From Paludicola sp. MB14-C6 (lineage in GTDB: Bacteria > Bacillota > Clostridia > Oscillospirales > Ruminococcaceae): a stretch of 64,000 nt of DNA. The position numbers and the translations under genes are program-made. The notes under the pieces are model-generated. The model was given only the letters and a program-made list of their open reading frames with translations. It did no database searches and was not told the origin of the DNA. The stretch is from NCBI RefSeq assembly GCF_030908625.1, contig NZ_CP133133.1, forward strand, positions 310,001-374,000. Direction: 5' to 3'. This document shows positions 50,573-62,144 of this stretch, one piece after another (the stretch's first letter is position 1; every line of letters begins with the position of its first letter).

Positions 50573-53410
50573 TTATTTTATTTCTTTTTCAAGTACTTTC
50601 TTTAAATACTGTCCAGTATAAGATTTTGCATTTTTACTAACCTGCTCCGGTGTTCCTTTGGCAATAACCTTTCCACCCTTATCTCCACCATCAGGTCCCA
50701 AGTCAATAATATAATCCGCTGTTTTTATAACATCAAGGTTATGTTCAATTACTAATACAGTATTCCCTGCTTCTACTAATCGATTCAGCATTTCAATAAG
50801 CTTGTGTACATCCGCTACGTGTAAACCTGTAGTTGGTTCATCCAAAATATACAGCGTTTTACCTGTTGATCGCTTTGATAACTCAGTAGCAAGTTTTACT
50901 CGCTGTGCCTCTCCACCTGACAATGTAGTTGCAGGTTGGCCAAGCTTGACATAACCAAGTCCAACATCATAAAGCGTTTCTATCTTTCGTTTAATCTTAG
51001 GAATAGCATTGAAGAAAGAAAGTGCTTCTTCAATTGTCATATTTAAAACATCATCAATTGATTTTCCTTTATATTTTATCTCCAACGTTTCCCTATTATA
51101 CCTTTTACCTTTACAAACTTCACATGGAACAAAAATATCAGGCAAAAAATGCATTTCAATTTTCAAAATACCATCACCTTGGCAAGCTTCGCAACGACCG
51201 CCTTTTACATTAAATGAAAATCTACTTTGCGAATATCCTTTCATTTTGGATTCATTGGTCATAGCAAATATCTCTCGAATATCGGTAAATACACCCGTAT
51301 AGGTAGCTGGGTTTGATCTAGGGGTTCTACCAATAGGTGATTGATTGATATCAATTATCTTATCAATATTTTCAATACCAAGAATATCTTTATGTGCACC
51401 TGCTTTATATCGAGAATTATTCATCACTTTGGACAATTGCTTGAAGATTACTTCATTTACCAAAGAAGATTTACCTGATCCTGATACTCCTGTAACGCAA
51501 GTTAATGTGCCAAGTGGGATGTCAACATTCACATTTTTTAGATTATTTTCAGTAGCACCTTCAACGGTTAAAGTTAAACCATTTCCCTTTCTTCTCGTTT
51601 CGGGAATCGGAATATACTTTTTACCGCTTAAATATTGTCCTGTAATGGATTCTTCACATTCAAGAATATGCGGTACATCACCGGCATATACAACTTCACC
51701 ACCATGCACACCTGCGCCGGGTCCAATGTCAACAATATAATCGGCAGCATACATGGTATCTTCATCATGTTCAACTACAATTAGAGTATTTCCTAAATCT
51801 CTTAGTTTTTTTAAGGTTCCAATTAGTTTATCATTGTCTTTTTGATGCAAACCAATACTCGGCTCATCAAGAATATACAATACCCCAACAAGAGAAGAAC
51901 CTATTTGAGTTGCAAGACGAATACGTTGACTCTCGCCACCGGATAATGTTCCTGCTGAACGTGATAGAGTTAAATAATCAAGCCCTACGCTATCTAAAAA
52001 AGATAATCGTTCTTTTATTTCTTTGATAATCTGTGCTCCAATCATCGTATCACGTTGATTTAATTCTAACGAACTGATGAATTGATATGCCGCACTTACC
52101 GACAATTTACAAAAATCACTAATGTTTTTGTCACCCACAGTAACTGCTAATATTTCAGGCTTTAAACGTTCTCCGGAACAATCAGGACAAAGATTGGTAC
52201 TCATACATTGTGCAATTTCATCACGTATATAATTGCTTTGCGTTTCTCTAAACCTTCGTTCAAGGTTATTAACGATACCTTCAAATTCTGTATTATAAGT
52301 ACCCTCACCGTATTCATTTTTACGAGTCATCTTAATTCGTTCGCCTTTTGTACCATAGAAAATAACATCTGTTATTTTTTTAGGTAGTTTAGCAAAAGGT
52401 GTATCTAGTGAAAATTTATAATGTTCTGCAAGTGCTTCAAAGTACATTTGCGCAATTGTACCGGATTCGCCAAAATACCATCCGCTTGCTTTGATTGCAC
52501 CTTCTCTTATGGATAATTTTTTATTAGGAACAATTAAATCAGGATCCACTTCCATAAAAGTACCTAATCCAGTACATTTTTCGCAAGCGCCAAAAGGATT
52601 ATTGAAAGAAAACATACTTGGTTCTAATTCACTCATACTTACGCCATGCTCAGGACAAGCATAGTTTTGAGAAAACATGATTTCTTCACCATCAATAACA
52701 TCAATGATTGCAAGTCCACCTGATAAACCTATTGCAGTTTCTAAAGAATCAGTCAAACGAGATTTTATTGTACTATTGATTACGAGCCTATCAACAATTA
52801 CCTCAATACTATGCTTCTTATTCTTTTCAAGCTTAATTTCTTCTGATAAATCATATAAATTACCATCAACTCTTACACGAACATAGCCGGATTTTCTTGC
52901 AGCTTCAAATTCTTTTTGATGTTCCCCTTTTCTGGCACGTATCACAGGAGCTAAAATCTGAATTTTTGTTCGTTCAGGTAATTCTAAAATACGGTCGACC
53001 ATTTGGTCGACTGTTTGTTGCTTAATTTCACGTCCGCATACTGTACAGTGAGGTACTCCAATTCGAGCATAAAGCAAGCGCAGATAATCGTATATTTCAG
53101 TTACGGTTCCAACGGTAGAACGTGGATTCTTAGATGTAGTTTTTTGATCAATAGAAATTGCAGGAGACAATCCTTCAATTAAATCAACATCCGGTTTTTG
53201 CATTTGGCCTAGAAATTGACGTGCATAAGATGACAAGCTTTCTACATAGCGTCGTTGCCCATCCGCATAAATTGTGTCAAATGCTAAGGAAGATTTTCCG
53301 GATCCGGATAAGCCAGTTAATACAACAAGTTTATCTCTTGGAATTTCTAAATCAATATTTTTTAGATTGTTTTCTCTTGCACCTTTAATTACAATCTTTT
53401 CTAAAGCCAT
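50573..53410 (-). CDS. uvrA: Excinuclease ABC subunit A
   Basis: DNA damage sensor of nucleotide excision repair. Two ABC ATPase halves: [14 protein letters not shown] near 30 and [14 protein letters not shown] near 640, each with LSGGE signatures. Zinc modules CTVCGREI and [10 protein letters not shown]...CEVCKGKRY are intact. Start at [10 protein letters not shown], preceded by GAGGAG. 945 aa is normal. Follows uvrB and the cat-like gene. Confidence 0.97.
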   Translation of the reverse strand: MALEKIVIKGARENNLKNIDLEIPRDKLVVLTGLSGSGKSSLAFDTIYADGQRRYVESLSSYARQFLGQMQKPDVDLIEGLSPAISIDQKTTSKNPRSTVGTVTEIYDYLRLLYARIGVPHCTVCGREIKQQTVDQMVDRILELPERTKIQILAPVIRARKGEHQKEFEAARKSGYVRVRVDGNLYDLSEEIKLEKNKKHSIEVIVDRLVINSTIKSRLTDSLETAIGLSGGLAIIDVIDGEEIMFSQNYACPEHGVSMSELEPSMFSFNNPFGACEKCTGLGTFMEVDPDLIVPNKKLSIREGAIKASGWYFGESGTIAQMYFEALAEHYKFSLDTPFAKLPKKITDVIFYGTKGERIKMTRKNEYGEGTYNTEFEGIVNNLERRFRETQSNYIRDEIAQCMSTNLCPDCSGERLKPEILAVTVGDKNISDFCKLSVSAAYQFISSLELNQRDTMIGAQIIKEIKERLSFLDSVGLDYLTLSRSAGTLSGGESQRIRLATQIGSSLVGVLYILDEPSIGLHQKDNDKLIGTLKKLRDLGNTLIVVEHDEDTMYAADYIVDIGPGAGVHGGEVVYAGDVPHILECEESITGQYLSGKKYIPIPETRRKGNGLTLTVEGATENNLKNVNVDIPLGTLTCVTGVSGSGKSSLVNEVIFKQLSKVMNNSRYKAGAHKDILGIENIDKIIDINQSPIGRTPRSNPATYTGVFTDIREIFAMTNESKMKGYSQSRFSFNVKGGRCEACQGDGILKIEMHFLPDIFVPCEVCKGKRYNRETLEIKYKGKSIDDVLNMTIEEALSFFNAIPKIKRKIETLYDVGLGYVKLGQPATTLSGGEAQRVKLATELSKRSTGKTLYILDEPTTGLHVADVHKLIEMLNRLVEAGNTVLVIEHNLDVIKTADYIIDLGPDGGDKGGKVIAKGTPEQVSKNAKSYTGQYLKKVLEKEIK

Positions 53411-53443
53411 TTTGTGTAATCTCCTCATTAAGTAATGTATTAG

Positions 53444-54112
53444 CTATGCTGAATGAAATGGAAACCATTCATTCGCATTTGCTGCCATTTCATTAAGCTC
53501 ATTGATAAAACGGCTCACATGATACCCATCACATACCGCGTGATGAACTTGTATTGAGATTGGCAATAACCATTTACCATCTTGTTCAAAATACCTACCT
53601 ATTGTAAAAATAGGTAACAAGTAGTCCCCTTCATTGTATATATTCAATTGAAACCCTGTAAAACTTGTCCATGGAATACATGAAATTGGAAATGTATTCG
53701 AAGGCTCATTTGGCTTGGGTAAAAAGCCGACTGCATTCGAGTATTGCTGAATGTCATTCATTGCGTTACCATAAAATACAGATAAATCATTATTATATTC
53801 ACTCCATATACTTGAAAACGATTCATCTTCTTTATGAAAAATAGTATAACTTGGATTCATTTTATTCCAGCAACCTAGCTTTTTATTGGTATCAAAACTA
53901 CAACGAAACTCCTCATGTTTGTTAACAACTGTTGTAATCATGTAAATCATAACTGGATAAAGCTTTTTTTTGCTTTTTTTAGACAAAGCCAGCAAGTTGG
54001 TAATATCTATATTCGCCGTCATACTGTAAGTACATCTTACTGTATTTAAATAGTGATTAAAATACTCTTTTCGTTTCCAATTCTCAATATCTATATAATT
54101 AAAATTCATCAT
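53444..54112 (-). CDS. Type A chloramphenicol acetyltransferase-like protein
   Basis: 222-aa trimeric-type acetyltransferase. The catalytic motif QVHHAVCDGYHVSRFI near residue 190 has the HHxxxDG signature, and the N-terminal NWKRKEYFNHYLN is typical of CAT. It could acetylate chloramphenicol; some chromosomal homologues act on other substrates. Its ATG overlaps the uvrB stop, so it is translated with the repair operon. No mobile element flanks it. Activity is not proven. Confidence 0.85.
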   Translation of the reverse strand: MMNFNYIDIENWKRKEYFNHYLNTVRCTYSMTANIDITNLLALSKKSKKKLYPVMIYMITTVVNKHEEFRCSFDTNKKLGCWNKMNPSYTIFHKEDESFSSIWSEYNNDLSVFYGNAMNDIQQYSNAVGFLPKPNEPSNTFPISCIPWTSFTGFQLNIYNEGDYLLPIFTIGRYFEQDGKWLLPISIQVHHAVCDGYHVSRFINELNEMAANANEWFPFHSA

Positions 54113-56076
54113 TAAATCTCTTTCAATTTTTCAATTTTGTCTCTCAAATATGCAGCATGCTCAAATTCGAGCAATTTTGCTGCATTTTTCATTTCTTGCG
54201 TTAATTTCTTAATTAAGGCTTCTTTTTCACCTTTTGCCATACGTCTTGCCTTAATATCCTTAATATCATAATTATCTTTTTTAGAAATTTCTAATACATC
54301 ACGAACATCTTTAATAATAGTTGTTGGTATAATTCCATTCTCTTTATTATACTGCATTTGAATTTCACGACGCCTATCTGTTTCTAGCAAAGCACGCTCC
54401 ATTGATCCAGTAACATGGTCGGCATACATAATGACTCTACCGTTAGCATTTCTTGCCGCACGCCCAATTGTTTGAATCAAAGAAGTTTCAGATCGTAAAA
54501 ATCCTTCTTTATCAGCATCTAAAATACATACCAGTGATACTTCAGGTATGTCTAAGCCTTCACGGAGCAGGTTAATTCCAACCAGTACATCAAATTCACC
54601 TAAACGTAAATCACGAATGATTTCCATACGTTCAATTGTATCAATGTCATAGTGTAAATATTTTACCTTAACACCCATAGAATCAAGATAGGTGGTTAAA
54701 TCCTCTGCCATTTTCTTTGTTAATGTTGTAACTAGAACTTTTTCGCCTTTTTCAGTAACTGTGTTAATTTCAGAAAGTAAATCTTCAATTTGACCTTCTA
54801 CTGGTTTTACTGTAACCATTGGATCAATTAGTCCTGTAGGACGAATTACTTGTTCTACAATTTGTTCACTATTCTCTTTTTCGAATTGTCCTGGGGTTGC
54901 ACTTACATAGATTACTTGGTTTGTTTTATCATAAAACTCCGAAAAATTCAATGGTCTGTTATCATAAGCTGATGGTAAACGGAATCCATAATCAATTAAA
55001 GATGTTTTTCTTGCTCTATCTCCAAAATACATTCCTCTAACTTGTGGAATAGTAACATGAGATTCATCAACGATTAACAAAAAATCATCAGGAAAGTGAT
55101 CCATAAGAGTGTATGGGATACTGCCTGGCTCTCTTCCGGAAAGAATACGAGAATAGTTTTCTATCCCCTTACATATACCGATTTCTTGTAGCATCTCCAT
55201 ATCATAGTGCGTTCGTTGCTCAATACGTTGCGCTTCTAATAGCATTTGATTATCTTTAAAATATTTAACTCGTTGCTCCAATTCTTCTTCGATTGTATTT
55301 AATGCAACTTGCAGTTTATCCGGAGGAACAATGTAGTGAGAAGCAGGATAAATCGCTGCATGATTTACAACATTCTTCACATCACCGGTAAGTGGGTTAA
55401 TTTCACTTATTCTATCAATCTCATCGCCAAAGAACTCAACCCGAATGGCTGTATCGAATGCAGCAGCAGGAAAAATTTCTACAACGTCACCTCTTACACG
55501 AAATTTATTACGAATAAAATTGACATCATTACGCTCATATTGAATGCCAACTAGCTTACGTAACAAATCGTCACGATTCATTTCCATATTAGGGCGCAAA
55601 GAAATAACCATGGTACGATAATCAATAGGATTTCCCAGGGAATAAATACAAGACACACTTGACACGATTATGACATCTCTTCGTTCAGCCAATGCCAAAG
55701 TTGCTGAGTGACGAAGTTTATCAATTTCATCGTTAATCGCACTATCTTTTTCTATATAAGTATCTGTATTTGGAATATAGGCTTCCGGTTGATAGTAATC
55801 ATAATAGCTAACAAAATATTCTACAGCGTTTTCTGGAAAGAATTCTTTAAATTCACTACATAGCTGTGCCGCTAAAATTTTATTATGCGCTAATACCAAG
55901 GTGGGTTTGTTCACTTGTGCAATAACATTTGCCATAGTAAAGGTCTTACCAGATCCAGTTACGCCTAGCAAGGTTTGTTCCTTTACACTGCTATTTAAGC
56001 CATTAACTAACGAGTTAATGGCTTTTGGTTGATCTCCTGTTGGTTTATATTCTGATTTCAATTTAAAAGTATTCAT
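54112..56076 (-). CDS. uvrB: Excinuclease ABC subunit B
   Basis: Helicase-like damage verification subunit. Walker [15 protein letters not shown] near 40, beta-hairpin [12 protein letters not shown] near 90, DESHVT motif, EGLDIPEV and the C-terminal UvrC-binding coiled coil ([20 protein letters not shown]). Start at MNTFKLK; a GTG four codons upstream overlaps poor sequence. 654 aa, normal. Confidence 0.97.
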   Translation of the reverse strand: MNTFKLKSEYKPTGDQPKAINSLVNGLNSSVKEQTLLGVTGSGKTFTMANVIAQVNKPTLVLAHNKILAAQLCSEFKEFFPENAVEYFVSYYDYYQPEAYIPNTDTYIEKDSAINDEIDKLRHSATLALAERRDVIIVSSVSCIYSLGNPIDYRTMVISLRPNMEMNRDDLLRKLVGIQYERNDVNFIRNKFRVRGDVVEIFPAAAFDTAIRVEFFGDEIDRISEINPLTGDVKNVVNHAAIYPASHYIVPPDKLQVALNTIEEELEQRVKYFKDNQMLLEAQRIEQRTHYDMEMLQEIGICKGIENYSRILSGREPGSIPYTLMDHFPDDFLLIVDESHVTIPQVRGMYFGDRARKTSLIDYGFRLPSAYDNRPLNFSEFYDKTNQVIYVSATPGQFEKENSEQIVEQVIRPTGLIDPMVTVKPVEGQIEDLLSEINTVTEKGEKVLVTTLTKKMAEDLTTYLDSMGVKVKYLHYDIDTIERMEIIRDLRLGEFDVLVGINLLREGLDIPEVSLVCILDADKEGFLRSETSLIQTIGRAARNANGRVIMYADHVTGSMERALLETDRRREIQMQYNKENGIIPTTIIKDVRDVLEISKKDNYDIKDIKARRMAKGEKEALIKKLTQEMKNAAKLLEFEHAAYLRDKIEKLKEI

Positions 56077-56176
56077 TTTTCTACCCACTACATATTCCTA
56101 TTATAAAACCACAATAAATCAAAAACGTGTAATTTATATAAAGTTTTAATCTGAATTTGTATTACTCATGATTTCG

Positions 56177-56863
56177 TTATTTGCTAATGTAACCTTGTTC
56201 AACTAAAGATACATAAGTGTCTTGTGCTATAATAATATGATCCAGTAAATTGACATCAAGCTGTTTTAATGCATTTTTTATTGATACTGTTGTAATAATA
56301 TCTTCATTAGATGGAATTGCTAGACCTCTTGGGTGATTGTGAGCTAAAACAATGGAACAAGCATTATGACGAATAACCGTTTCAACAATTTTACGAATAC
56401 TGATATTTGCTTGAGTAACGGTACCTTGCGTCAATAAATCGCACTGAATAAAACTACAAGAACTATCTAAACACATGATATATACTTGTTCTTGATTTAC
56501 TCCAACAAACTTATGAATAAAATAATTACTCAATTTTTGAGGGGTATCATATACCTCAAGTGGTTGATATTTATTTTCTAAATAGACTCTGCTCAAATTT
56601 GGAACTAATTTGAGCAACGTTGCTGCATTAGAAGTTACCCCTTGCACTTTAATCAACTCATCATACGGAGCATCAAATACTTCGCCAATGTTTCCAAAAC
56701 GTTTCATTAAATTATGGGCAATATCATTTGTATCCATTCTAGGAATTGCAAAAAAAAGCAATAGCTCTAAAATGTTGTGTTGTTCAAATACATCTATACC
56801 ACTTTTTAAAAATCTGTTTTTTAGTCGTTGTCGGTGTCCATTATGCAATTCATTTGGCATCAT
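56177..56863 (-). CDS. radC: RadC family JAB-domain protein
   Basis: A helix-hairpin-helix N-terminal part (GHRQRLKNRFL, LIKVQGVTSNAATLLKLVP) and a JAB/MPN metalloprotease-like domain with SIVLAHNHPRGLAIPSNED (HxH...S...D). The family is conserved but its function in repair is disputed. 228 aa. Between uvrB and pyrE in the same direction. Confidence 0.92.
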   Translation of the reverse strand: MMPNELHNGHRQRLKNRFLKSGIDVFEQHNILELLLFFAIPRMDTNDIAHNLMKRFGNIGEVFDAPYDELIKVQGVTSNAATLLKLVPNLSRVYLENKYQPLEVYDTPQKLSNYFIHKFVGVNQEQVYIMCLDSSCSFIQCDLLTQGTVTQANISIRKIVETVIRHNACSIVLAHNHPRGLAIPSNEDIITTVSIKNALKQLDVNLLDHIIIAQDTYVSLVEQGYISK

Positions 56864-56893
56864 ATAACAGCCTTTCGTAGTATATAATAAAAT

Positions 56894-57565
56894 CTATACT
56901 CCGTATTTTGCTAAATACTCTTCCATACGTTGTTTTGTTATATCATCAATATACACTTTCCCATCAATAGGAGTATTATAAAGTGTTTCAATAATTTCTT
57001 TTACTGTTACAATCGGGAATGTTTGAATACCATAATTTTCATGAATTTCTTGTACTGCTGATTTATCTCCTTGACCTTTTTCCATTCTATCTACTGAGAT
57101 GATTAAGCCCTTAACATTCACATCTGCAGCACCTTTTAAAATTGGTAAACATTCACGTATAGCAGTTCCGGCAGTAATAACATCTTCAATAATAACTACG
57201 TTTTCGCCATCTTTAAATTTATGTCCAACAATAGAACCGCCTTCACCATGATCTTTATCTTCTTTACGGTTAAAGCAGTAATTCTTATTGATTTTAAATT
57301 GATTATACAGTGCACCTGCAGTTGTAACTACTAATGGTATGCCTTTGTAAGCAGGGCCGAATAGAACATCATATTCATCGCCTAAGTTTTCTTTAATGCA
57401 ATTTGCATAGAATTCACCTAGCTTGGCAATTTGCTCTCCAGTTTTATAGTTGCCTGTGTTTACAAAATAAGGGGTTTTTCTACCGCTTTTCGCAGTAAAA
57501 TCTCCAAAAGTTAAAACATTTGATCTTACCATAAATTTAATAAATTCTTGCTTATAACTATTCAT
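56894..57565 (-). CDS. pyrE: Orotate phosphoribosyltransferase
   Basis: Makes OMP from orotate and PRPP in pyrimidine synthesis. TFGDFTAKSGRKTPYFVNTG, VLFGPAYKGIPLVVTTAGAL and the PRPP loop NVVIIEDVITAGTAIREC are present. Start at MNSYKQE, seven bases after GAGG. Isolated from other pyr genes; no PyrR-type leader was recognised in the 110-bp gap upstream. Confidence 0.95.
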   Translation of the reverse strand: MNSYKQEFIKFMVRSNVLTFGDFTAKSGRKTPYFVNTGNYKTGEQIAKLGEFYANCIKENLGDEYDVLFGPAYKGIPLVVTTAGALYNQFKINKNYCFNRKEDKDHGEGGSIVGHKFKDGENVVIIEDVITAGTAIRECLPILKGAADVNVKGLIISVDRMEKGQGDKSAVQEIHENYGIQTFPIVTVKEIIETLYNTPIDGKVYIDDITKQRMEEYLAKYGV

Positions 57566-57725
57566 TTTCATACCTCGCATCTGTTTTATTTCATTATATC
57601 CTATTTTTCGATATTTGAAAAGTTTTTTAAGTAAATCTATAAATTATTTACATTCTATGATATAATATCTTTGCAGTTTATTATATTGTAAGTTGCTTTA
57701 CTTTAAATATGAAATGGAGTCACTA

Positions 57726-58682
57726 ATGAAATCTTTTACTATAAAAGAAAATGACAAAAACCAACGTTTAGATAAATTTTTACAAAAAGCAGTTCCCCGT
57801 TTGCCTAAAACACTTATGTATAAATATATCCGTTTAAAACGAATCAAAGTAAACGGAAAAAAATCTGATATTTCATATAAGCTTTGCCTTGGTGATCAAT
57901 TAGAATTATATATCAATGACGAATTTTTTGAGGAGTCCAGTAACAAAGATTTTTTATTGGTTCCATCAAATATAAATGTTTTATATGAAGACAACAATAT
58001 TCTATTGGTCGATAAAAAGGCTGGTCTTGTTGTTCATGAGGATAATGAAAATACAATTGATACGTTAATTAACCGTGCTTTACACTACCTATATGACAAA
58101 AAAGAATACAATCCTGATGTGGAAGCTTCTTTTGTCCCTGCTTTGTGTAATCGACTTGATCGGAATACTTCAGGTATTGTTATTATAGCCAAAAATGCAG
58201 AGTCTTTAAGGGTGCTCAATGAAAAAATCAAAGAGCGAAAAATTACCAAATTGTATCTTTGCGTTGTCAGTGGGCATTTAGAAAAAAAACAAGATACATT
58301 AACGCATTATCATTTTAAAAATCAAGCTGATAATACAGTTAAGGTTTTTGATAAACCAAATAAAAATACAAAGACCATGATTACCGCTTATAAAGTATTA
58401 GAATATTCCAAAGAAAACACGCTTGTAGAAGTGGATTTAAAAACTGGCCGTACCCATCAAATCAGAGCACATATGGCTTATATCGGGCATCCTTTAATCG
58501 GTGATGGCAAATATGGTAGCAATAAAACAAACATGAAATATGGACAAAAACAACAGCTTCTTTACTCTTATAAGCTGAAATTTGAGTCAGACATAAATGA
58601 AACGGTTCTTTCATATCTAGATGGAAAAGAGTTTGAAGTAAAACAAATTTGGTTTCGTGATGAATTTAAGGATAAATTTTAA
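57726..58682 (+). CDS. RluC/RluD-family pseudouridine synthase
   Basis: Isomerises uridine in 23S rRNA. An N-terminal S4 domain (QRLDKFLQKAVPRLPKTLMYKYIRLKRIKVNGKK) precedes the catalytic domain with CNRLDRNTSGIVIIAKN (catalytic Asp), YLCVVSGH and LKTGRTHQIRAHMAYIGHPLIGDGKYG. ATG after TGGAGTC. The only plus-strand gene in this part. The exact target cannot be read. Confidence 0.93.
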   Translation: MKSFTIKENDKNQRLDKFLQKAVPRLPKTLMYKYIRLKRIKVNGKKSDISYKLCLGDQLELYINDEFFEESSNKDFLLVPSNINVLYEDNNILLVDKKAGLVVHEDNENTIDTLINRALHYLYDKKEYNPDVEASFVPALCNRLDRNTSGIVIIAKNAESLRVLNEKIKERKITKLYLCVVSGHLEKKQDTLTHYHFKNQADNTVKVFDKPNKNTKTMITAYKVLEYSKENTLVEVDLKTGRTHQIRAHMAYIGHPLIGDGKYGSNKTNMKYGQKQQLLYSYKLKFESDINETVLSYLDGKEFEVKQIWFRDEFKDKF

Positions 58683-58706
58683 CCAGAGAGCAACAGCTCT
58701 CTGGTT
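58681..58706. terminator. Bidirectional terminator
   Basis: AACCAGAGAGC and GCTCTCTGGTT around AACA, followed by TTGTT. It lies between the convergent pseudouridine synthase and mutS2 genes and contains the stop codon of the former. Confidence 0.85.
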
Positions 58707-58714
58707 TTGTTATA

Positions 58715-61093
58715 CTATTTAATTTCAGCAATTGTAACGCCTGCTTCACCTTCGCCAAAAACGCCAAGACGGAATGTTTTGATATATTTACTTTGCTTTA
58801 AATAGGAATGTACTGCTGAACGTAATGCTCCTGTACCTTTACCATGAATAATTGTTACTTGAGCAATATTAGAAAGAATAGACTGATTAATAAACATATC
58901 AAGCTCCATAATTGCTTCTTCAACAGTTTGACCTCGCAAATCAAGCTCCATATTTGCTTTGGCAGTTTTATTAGAAGAAATAGTTCTCGTCGTTTTGCCT
59001 TTTATGTTTACCTTTTTTGTTTCTGTAAGCCTTAAATTCTTAATATCTACTCTGGATTTCATAATACCGGCTTGCACTAAAACAGTTTTCGCATTTGTTT
59101 GATCTTCAAGCACAACACCATTCTTATCAATATCAACAATTAAAACGGTATCACCTTTTTTCAACTTGCGAGGAAGAACGTAATCTTCATTAGTTCTTGC
59201 AACAACCGGATTTGCTTTATCCTGTAATTTATCAATTCTACCACGCACTTGCGATTTTGCTTGGGTTGCCAAAGTAGAAAAGTTTTCTTTATCCTTTTCT
59301 TTTCTTATTTTATCTAATTCATCTATTAACAATTGTGAATCCAATTTAACGTTATCAACGATTCGACTTGCCTCTTGGCGTGCTTTTTCAATTATTTTTT
59401 CTTTTTCATCAATTGCCTTTTGGTTTAGATTTTTTAAATCCTCTTTTAATTGTTTTAGTTCTCTTGCTTCTTTTGCTAATTGAGCCGATTTTTCTTCATA
59501 ATCCTGACGTGAGCTTTCTAATCCATCAATAACATCCTCAAAATTCTTTTTATCATGAGCAATATATTCTGAGGCAGCATTTAAAATGGATTCACTTAAA
59601 CCTAATTTTCTTGAAATTTCAAATGCATTGGAACGTCCCGGTGTACCAATTAACAAACGATACGTTGGCTTTAGTGTCTTAACGTCAAACTCACAGCTCG
59701 CATTCATTACGCCTTTTGTTTGTAGTGCATATACTTTAAGTTCTGCATAATGTGTAGTAGCAGCAACAATTGTTTTACGTTCCCTAAGCTGTTCTAATAT
59801 TGCAGTAGCAATTGCAGCACCTTCTACAGGGTCAGTTCCTGAGCCAAGCTCATCAACTAAAACAAGTGATTTTGCATCTGCTCGATCTAATATTGATACA
59901 ATATTCGTCATATGAGCCGAGAAAGTAGACAAATTTTGTGCAATGCTTTGCTCATCCCCTATATCAACTAAAATATTATCGAAAATAGAAATTACACTAT
60001 CGTCTGAAACAGGAATTAACAAGCCGCACATTGTCATTAGAGTTAGCAATCCTAATGTTTTTAATGTAACAGTCTTTCCACCTGTATTCGGGCCTGTAAT
60101 TACTAAAGAGGTATAGTTATAACCCAACTCAATACTAATTGGAACTACAGTGTCTTTGCTGATAAGAGGATGTCTTGCTTTATTGAGTTTTATTTTACCA
60201 TCGTTTGATATAATAGGTAACATTGCTTTCATATTAACAGCGAGGCTAGCTTTCGCAAAATAGATATTCAAGCAAATCACAATTTCAAAATTACGTGAAA
60301 TGCTGTCTGCAAAATCGCCACAATAAGCTGATAATTCAGCAAGTATACGCTCGATTTCTGCTTTTTCTTTCGATTTTAATACACGAATATCATTATTCGC
60401 TTCCACAACAGAAATCGGCTCAATGAAAAGCGTCGCCCCGCTGGATGATGTATCGTGGACTAATCCGCTTACTACTCCTTTATATTCAGCTTTTACCGGC
60501 AAAACATATCGACCATCACGCATTGTGATAATGTTTTCCTGTAATGCTTTTTGATATGTAGAAGAGCGAATCATTTTATCTAAATCTTCTTTAATCTTTG
60601 CACCAAGTTGTTTTATTTTTCGTCTGATATTCAATAACTCTTCGCTAGCAAAATCGTCAATTTCATCCTCAGAGAGAAAAACAGTGTTAATACGCTTTTC
60701 AAGCTCTTTATTCGGTATTAGCATTTCAAAAATCGATTTTAATGAATTTTGATGATTCTGACATTGTGTAAACCATTCTTGAAGTAATCGAACTTGGCGT
60801 AAAATTGTAGCAATGTTTAATAGATTCCTTGGTGATAAAACTCCTCCAACTTGTGCCAGCTTTAAATGGTCTATTGGGTTGTCCATTTTGGAAAAAGACG
60901 GAGTTCCAAAATGTGATGCTAAATACAATGCATCATTGGTTTTTGTTGTTTCTTCTTTTACGATTGCTAAATTCGTATTTGGCTTAATATTTAATACAAT
61001 ATTTTTTGCATATTCACAGCATGTATATTCTGCTAATTGTAATAAAATTTTATCGAGTTCTAAAACTCGAGTATATTTTTCAATGATACTCAT
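58715..61093 (-). CDS. mutS2: MutS2 endonuclease/ATPase
   Basis: Recombination-suppressing and ribosome-rescue-linked MutS paralogue. ATPase motif VITGPNTGGKTVTLKTLG near 335, LVLVDELGSGTDPVEGAA, a long coiled coil (residues 510-620), a KOW-like segment (KKGDTVLIVDIDKNG) and the C-terminal Smr domain (ELDLRGQTVEEAIMELD ... VTIIHGKGTGALRSAV). 792 aa. No mismatch-recognition domain, as expected. Confidence 0.96.
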   Translation of the reverse strand: MSIIEKYTRVLELDKILLQLAEYTCCEYAKNIVLNIKPNTNLAIVKEETTKTNDALYLASHFGTPSFSKMDNPIDHLKLAQVGGVLSPRNLLNIATILRQVRLLQEWFTQCQNHQNSLKSIFEMLIPNKELEKRINTVFLSEDEIDDFASEELLNIRRKIKQLGAKIKEDLDKMIRSSTYQKALQENIITMRDGRYVLPVKAEYKGVVSGLVHDTSSSGATLFIEPISVVEANNDIRVLKSKEKAEIERILAELSAYCGDFADSISRNFEIVICLNIYFAKASLAVNMKAMLPIISNDGKIKLNKARHPLISKDTVVPISIELGYNYTSLVITGPNTGGKTVTLKTLGLLTLMTMCGLLIPVSDDSVISIFDNILVDIGDEQSIAQNLSTFSAHMTNIVSILDRADAKSLVLVDELGSGTDPVEGAAIATAILEQLRERKTIVAATTHYAELKVYALQTKGVMNASCEFDVKTLKPTYRLLIGTPGRSNAFEISRKLGLSESILNAASEYIAHDKKNFEDVIDGLESSRQDYEEKSAQLAKEARELKQLKEDLKNLNQKAIDEKEKIIEKARQEASRIVDNVKLDSQLLIDELDKIRKEKDKENFSTLATQAKSQVRGRIDKLQDKANPVVARTNEDYVLPRKLKKGDTVLIVDIDKNGVVLEDQTNAKTVLVQAGIMKSRVDIKNLRLTETKKVNIKGKTTRTISSNKTAKANMELDLRGQTVEEAIMELDMFINQSILSNIAQVTIIHGKGTGALRSAVHSYLKQSKYIKTFRLGVFGEGEAGVTIAEIK

Positions 61094-61189
61094 AAATATA
61101 ACCTTCCTTTTTTATAACAGCTTATTATTCTAAGCTGTTGGCATAGCCAAATTTCGGTTATCATTTCACTTGATAATATAAAAGTTTCT

Positions 61190-61951
61190 CTATATAAGCA
61201 AGGACTTGTACATATCAAGTGAATTAAATTTTGCTTCTGCATGTAAATACATATAATTTTCTGTTACATAGTTTAATTGCTCTAAAGATTGCCCACTTAA
61301 TTTAAACGAAAATAATCGCTGGTCTTCTGAAAAAACTATATATCGCATTGCAGATAGAACAGCTTGATTAACCGGGTAGCGTAACGTTTCATTTTTATAA
61401 GCACAAGTTGGAATACAGTCTTCACACACAAGTGCACCTTGTAATGGGAAAAAATACATTAACTCTTTTTCAAAAGTTGCACATTCGGTACAGCAGACTA
61501 AATTGGGCATGAAACCCGCTATGGATAGGCAACGCAATTCAAAGATGCTTTTTAATAACAAAGCATCTTTTTTATCTTCTTGTAAAAAGTATAATGTATT
61601 TAATATAAGCTTTAAAAAACTTGCAGACTTTTCATCGGAAGATTTGCACATATATCCGATTAGCTCGCAAAAATAGCCTGCTAGCGATAGCTTAATTACA
61701 TCAAGGCGGAGCGAATAAAAAGAGTTAATACTTTCCGCAGAATTCACTATGTAATTACTTTTGCCTTTAAAAAGGCAAAAGTCACTATAACTTAAAATTT
61801 GTGACGCACTGGCAAGCGAACTCTTCATTGATTTACTTCGTTGTGCAGCAACTTCTATAACGCCTAAATCACTTGTCAGTATCGTCAAAATTTTATCATT
61901 TTCACCTATATTGCGGTGTTTTATCACGATTCCTTGTGTTTTGATCAGCAT
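61190..61951 (-). CDS. recO: DNA repair protein RecO
   Basis: RecFOR recombination mediator: OB fold (KTQGIVIKHRNIGENDKILTILTSDLGV) and a helical part with zinc-type cysteines (CCTEC ... CEDCIPTC). Start at MLIKTQG, nine bases after GGAGG. The upstream frame to 62062 is the shadow of yqzL, which overlaps this gene by 50 bases in another frame. Confidence 0.94.
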   Translation of the reverse strand: MLIKTQGIVIKHRNIGENDKILTILTSDLGVIEVAAQRSKSMKSSLASASQILSYSDFCLFKGKSNYIVNSAESINSFYSLRLDVIKLSLAGYFCELIGYMCKSSDEKSASFLKLILNTLYFLQEDKKDALLLKSIFELRCLSIAGFMPNLVCCTECATFEKELMYFFPLQGALVCEDCIPTCAYKNETLRYPVNQAVLSAMRYIVFSEDQRLFSFKLSGQSLEQLNYVTENYMYLHAEAKFNSLDMYKSLLI

Positions 61952-62066
61952 GGGTAGCTGCCTCCGATGTAGTTTGAATCTCGTTTGAATTGTAACCTCG
62001 ATAGAGCAGGTAATCAGAAATTTTACCACTGTGCTCAAAGGTAATCCACGCATTTTTCTCATCCAT
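61902..62066 (-). CDS. yqzL: YqzL-like small protein, 54 aa
   Basis: ATG after GGGGATTG. AWITFEHSGKISDYLLYRGY matches the short W-x2-F-x2-(T/S)G-x-I-x2-YLLY pattern of Firmicutes YqzL, normally encoded between era and recO. The C-terminal 20 residues are polar and overlap the start of recO out of frame. Function unknown. Confidence 0.75.
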   Translation of the reverse strand: MDEKNAWITFEHSGKISDYLLYRGYNSNEIQTTSEAATHADQNTRNRDKTPQYR

Positions 62067-62144
62067 AAGCATCAATCCCCTAACATATATTGTGTTACTA
62101 TTATGTTTGGTTAATTCGTTTTAAAAATGTGTGGAAAGTATTAG

